The notes under the pieces were generated by a model. The model was given only the letters and a program-made list of their open reading frames with translations. It had not been told where the DNA came from and did no database searches. Shown in pieces: positions 6,305 to 8,381 of a stretch of DNA of 8,381 nt. The stretch is from the NCBI GenBank assembly GCA_012797215.1, contig JAAZPN010000187.1:1-8381 (forward strand). Direction: 5' to 3'. This DNA comes from Chloroflexota bacterium (lineage in GTDB: Bacteria; Chloroflexota; Anaerolineae; Anaerolineales; Anaerolineaceae). The position numbers and the translations under genes are program-made. Within the stretch, counting starts at the first letter, position 1; every line of letters begins with the position of its first letter.

Positions 6305-7537
6305 TCACTTGGCGCGCATCTTCGGGTCAAGCGCGTCGCGCAGCCCGTCGCCTAAAAGATTGAAACCCAGTACGCTAAACACAATAGCCAGCCCGGGGAA
6401 GAGTACCGCCCACCAGGCGCCGCTGGAAAGGAACTTGTAGCTGTCTCCCAGCATCGCGCCCCATTCCGGCTCCGGCGGAATGGCGCCCAGGCCAAGAAAG
6501 CCCAATGCCGCGGCCGACAAGATGGCCGATGCCAGACCCATGGTAGCCTGAACAATAATTGGTGAAAGGATGTTTGGCAGCACATGTTTAAATAGGATGC
6601 GCCCATGTCCTTCACCGACCGATTGGGACGCCAGCACGTATTCCTTCTGACTAACGGAAAGCACGGCTGAGCGCGCCAGGCGAGCATAAATTGGGATGCC
6701 CACCACGCCAATAGCTATCATGCCTTTCTCAAGCCCAGGCCCGAGGAATGCCACGATAGCAATCGCCAAAAGATAGCTGGGGAAGGATAGGATAATATCC
6801 ATCACGCGCATCGTGATGCTCGAAAATGCTTTTCCGTTCCCTGGTTTTGCCAACACAATGCCAATCAGCAGCCCAACCACCGCGCAGACCAGGCCAACCA
6901 GCGGCGCGACCAACAATCCGCTGATTCCACCCAAAAGCGCGCCAGCAATCGCGAAAAAGACCGGGCGAAGCTTATCATGCGCAAGTTTTCTTTCAAGAAG
7001 CACAGAAGCCGCGCCCAACCCGCCAAATAGCAAGACCTGAAACCATTGCCGGGCAATCCAGGCTGGCAACAACCCCATGGCAATGCCCAAACCGCTCATC
7101 AAGGCCAATTTCTCTTTAAAGTTCATATCAAAGCTCTCAAAGAAACCGGCAAACAATCCCAACAAGCAGCCAATTATCAAGGAGATGCCGACCGCGACCA
7201 AACCTACGCGCAGCGAGTTCCATCCGCCGTGAACAACACTGGTGAAAATATCCCGTCCCAACTTATCCGTTCCAAAAATATGGACCGTCGGTTTCTCAGG
7301 GGTGCTGATGAGGTTGGGCGCGCGCAGCTTGGCGTTGTAATCCAGGTCAATTTTGGCATCGTAATCCCAGAAAAAATGCGCGCCGACGGCAGAAAGTAGG
7401 AACACTGCCACGACTACCAGCCCAAGCATGGCTGTCCGGCTGGCTTTCAAACGACGCCAGGCATCCAGCCAGAGAGAACGGTGTTCACGCACGGCAAAAT
7501 CGGTCAGAACTTCAACTTCAGGCAATTGCGTGCTCAT
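6305..7537 (-). CDS. dppC: Di/oligopeptide ABC transporter permease DppC/OppC type with a large membrane insert
   Basis: Inner-membrane channel subunit that pairs with DppB; 410 aa against about 300 for typical DppC. Residues 1-133 are ordinary: a cytoplasmic N-terminus, TM1 at about 36-56, the FGTDKLGRDIFT motif at 88-99 and TM2 at about 108-131. Instead of the usual short GGW-D turn there is an extra stretch at about 134-241 with some four hydrophobic segments (about 143-161, 164-182, 192-210, 211-229). The standard permease then resumes with MRVMDIILSFPSYLLAIA. The EAA coupling loop (EYVLASQSVGEGHGRI, 299-314) and GFLGLG at 346-351 are intact. Four extra helices would keep the normal topology. 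The ATG has TTAGGA 6 nt upstream, overlapping the dppB stop; the gap to dppB is 8 nt. The reading frame is clean through the insert, so this is not a frameshift or an insertion sequence. The insert's function is unknown. Confidence 0.93.
   Translation of the reverse strand: MSTQLPEVEVLTDFAVREHRSLWLDAWRRLKASRTAMLGLVVVAVFLLSAVGAHFFWDYDAKIDLDYNAKLRAPNLISTPEKPTVHIFGTDKLGRDIFTSVVHGGWNSLRVGLVAVGISLIIGCLLGLFAGFFESFDMNFKEKLALMSGLGIAMGLLPAWIARQWFQVLLFGGLGAASVLLERKLAHDKLRPVFFAIAGALLGGISGLLVAPLVGLVCAVVGLLIGIVLAKPGNGKAFSSITMRVMDIILSFPSYLLAIAIVAFLGPGLEKGMIAIGVVGIPIYARLARSAVLSVSQKEYVLASQSVGEGHGRILFKHVLPNILSPIIVQATMGLASAILSAAALGFLGLGAIPPEPEWGAMLGDSYKFLSSGAWWAVLFPGLAIVFSVLGFNLLGDGLRDALDPKMRAK
6812..7138 (-). 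other. DppC insert region (about 108 codons, four hydrophobic segments)
   Basis: Codes for about residues 134-242 of DppC, between family-standard TM2 and TM3. It is rich in Gly, Ala, Leu and Val, with small-residue patterns such as GALLGGISG that favour tight helix packing. A charged linker (LERKLAHDKLRP, 181-192) divides two hydrophobic pairs. I do not recognise a named domain. Boundaries come from eye alignment to the usual permease pattern and may be off by several residues. Confidence 0.7.
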
Positions 7538-7545
7538 CTTCTATC

Positions 7546-8381
7546 CTAATCGTAACTGATACGCGGGTCGAGAAGCGCGTAAGAAATGTCGACCAATAAA
7601 TTGACGACCAGAAAAATGATGGCAATCAGGAGCGTTACGCCCTGAACAATCGGGTAATCCCGACCCAGGATGGAGTCATAGACCCATTTGCCAATTCCAG
7701 GCCAGGAAAAAATCGTTTCGGTCAGCACGGCTCCAGCAAGCAAGGAGCCTGCCTGGATACCAATAATCGTGATGACCGGCAAAAAAGCGTTCTTGAGTGC
7801 GTGCCGATACAGCACCACCCGTTCCGCCAGACCCTTTGCCGCGGCGGTGCGGATATAGTCTTCCTGCAGCACATCCAGCATGCTGGAGCGCGTCATGCGC
7901 GTGATGATGGCGGTCGGAATGGTTGCCAGGGCGACCGCGGGCATAATGATGTGCTTAAACGCGTCCCAGAAACCAGCAAAATTACCAGTCAAAAGGCTAT
8001 CGATTAAGAGCAGGTTTGTGATTGGCGTGATGCTCATTCCGGGGCTGAGCCGGCTGCCAGATGGCAGCCACTTGAGGAACACGGAGAACAGCATAATCTC
8101 CATGATTCCCAGCCAAAAAATCGGGATGGACACCCCCAGGAGTGAACCAATCATGGTCGTCCCATCCAGCCAGGAGTTGCGGCGCGACGCGCTGGCGATG
8201 CCAACTGGAATGCCAATCAGGAGGGCAAAAAACATGGAGAGCAGCGCCAGTTCCAGCGTGGCTGGAAAACGCTCCTTGAGCGTTTGTGTAACAGGAATGC
8301 GGCGGTGAATTGAATCGCCAAGGTCAAAGCTCAGTAAACGACCAAAGTAGCGCACATATTGGCTGTCAAAAAAACCAGGCA
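7546..8381 (-). CDS. dppB: Di/oligopeptide ABC transporter permease DppB/OppB type (5' end outside window)
   Basis: Channel subunit partnering DppC; 277 codons are visible and the frame runs off the right edge without a stop. Near the edge the frame reads PGFFDSQYVRYFGRLL, matching the DppB pattern around 'QY..YLG.LL..DLG.S', so GTG at 8355 is internal and not the start. By comparison with the usual 310-340 aa, the first membrane helix and the start codon lie outside. The visible part includes DLGDSI, the TLELAL...GIPVGI helix, several further hydrophobic stretches and the EAA coupling loop (EDYIRTAAAKGLAER, about 173-187 of the visible chain) that docks on the ATPases. ETIFSWPGIG near 221-230 and the C-terminal LLDPRISYD are family hallmarks. 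The TAG stop lies inside the Shine-Dalgarno of dppC, 8 nt before it. The promoter and any binding-protein gene must lie to the right of the window. Confidence 0.95.
   Translation of the reverse strand, partial: PGFFDSQYVRYFGRLLSFDLGDSIHRRIPVTQTLKERFPATLELALLSMFFALLIGIPVGIASASRRNSWLDGTTMIGSLLGVSIPIFWLGIMEIMLFSVFLKWLPSGSRLSPGMSITPITNLLLIDSLLTGNFAGFWDAFKHIIMPAVALATIPTAIITRMTRSSMLDVLQEDYIRTAAAKGLAERVVLYRHALKNAFLPVITIIGIQAGSLLAGAVLTETIFSWPGIGKWVYDSILGRDYPIVQGVTLLIAIIFLVVNLLVDISYALLDPRISYD

Noticed and set aside
6289..6330. TTG start for dppD overlapping dppC
   Set aside because: It adds 14 residues without family similarity. The ATG at 6288 has a Shine-Dalgarno and gives the normal family N-terminus.
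6812..7138. Insertion sequence or frameshift artefact inside dppC
   Set aside because: The frame is continuous, there are no terminal inverted repeats or transposase, and the hydrophobic pattern fits a membrane protein.
8353..8355. GTG as the true dppB start
   Set aside because: The frame continues open to the window edge with residues matching the DppB pattern, and the first membrane helix would otherwise be missing.

Overview
The window holds six protein genes, all recognisable to family, plus a riboswitch-controlled leader. Moderate-to-high GC, a T-box upstream of an aminoacyl-tRNA synthetase, a threonyl-tRNA synthetase without a TGS domain, an Fpg/Nei-like protein starting MIELPEA and a peptide ABC operon together suggest a Gram-positive-like or Chloroflexota (Anaerolineae-type) bacterium. 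That placement is an inference from recalled family features, not a measured result. There are no RNA genes, mobile elements, CRISPR arrays or phage genes.

Region 1 (about 1-2163, minus strand) is a complete transcription unit. A candidate promoter (2135-2163) is followed by a threonine-type T-box leader (about 1890-2128) with specifier loop codon ACC, the canonical T-box sequence, an antiterminator and a competing intrinsic terminator. Then come a strong Shine-Dalgarno, thrS (58-1842) and a 3' intrinsic terminator (about 11-42). Uncharged tRNA-Thr is expected to switch on synthesis of its own synthetase.

Region 2 (2306-3165, plus strand) is a divergently transcribed single gene with an extended -10 promoter. 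It encodes a 276-aa Fpg/Nei-fold zinc-finger DNA-binding protein in which the catalytic Pro, a catalytic Lys and the zinc-finger Arg of true glycosylases are all replaced. It faces the next gene convergently across a 68-bp gap with no obvious terminator.

Region 3 (3234-8381, minus strand) is a tightly packed operon entering from beyond the right edge: dppB (5' end cut off), dppC, dppD, dppF, then an enolase-superfamily dipeptide epimerase. Gaps are 8 and 16 nt, followed by two GTGA start/stop overlaps, so the last three genes look translationally coupled. The products make a di/oligopeptide importer (two permeases, two ATPases) plus an enzyme that epimerises L-Ala-D/L-Glu-type dipeptides. This fits uptake and use of peptides, probably including cell-wall muropeptides. 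The substrate-binding protein is not in the window. The DppC subunit is unusual: it carries an insert of about 108 residues, with about four hydrophobic segments, between the usual second and third membrane helices.

The most interesting items are the DppC insert, the Fpg/Nei homologue without its catalytic residues, and the well-resolved threonine T-box. I see no wholly new multi-gene system.
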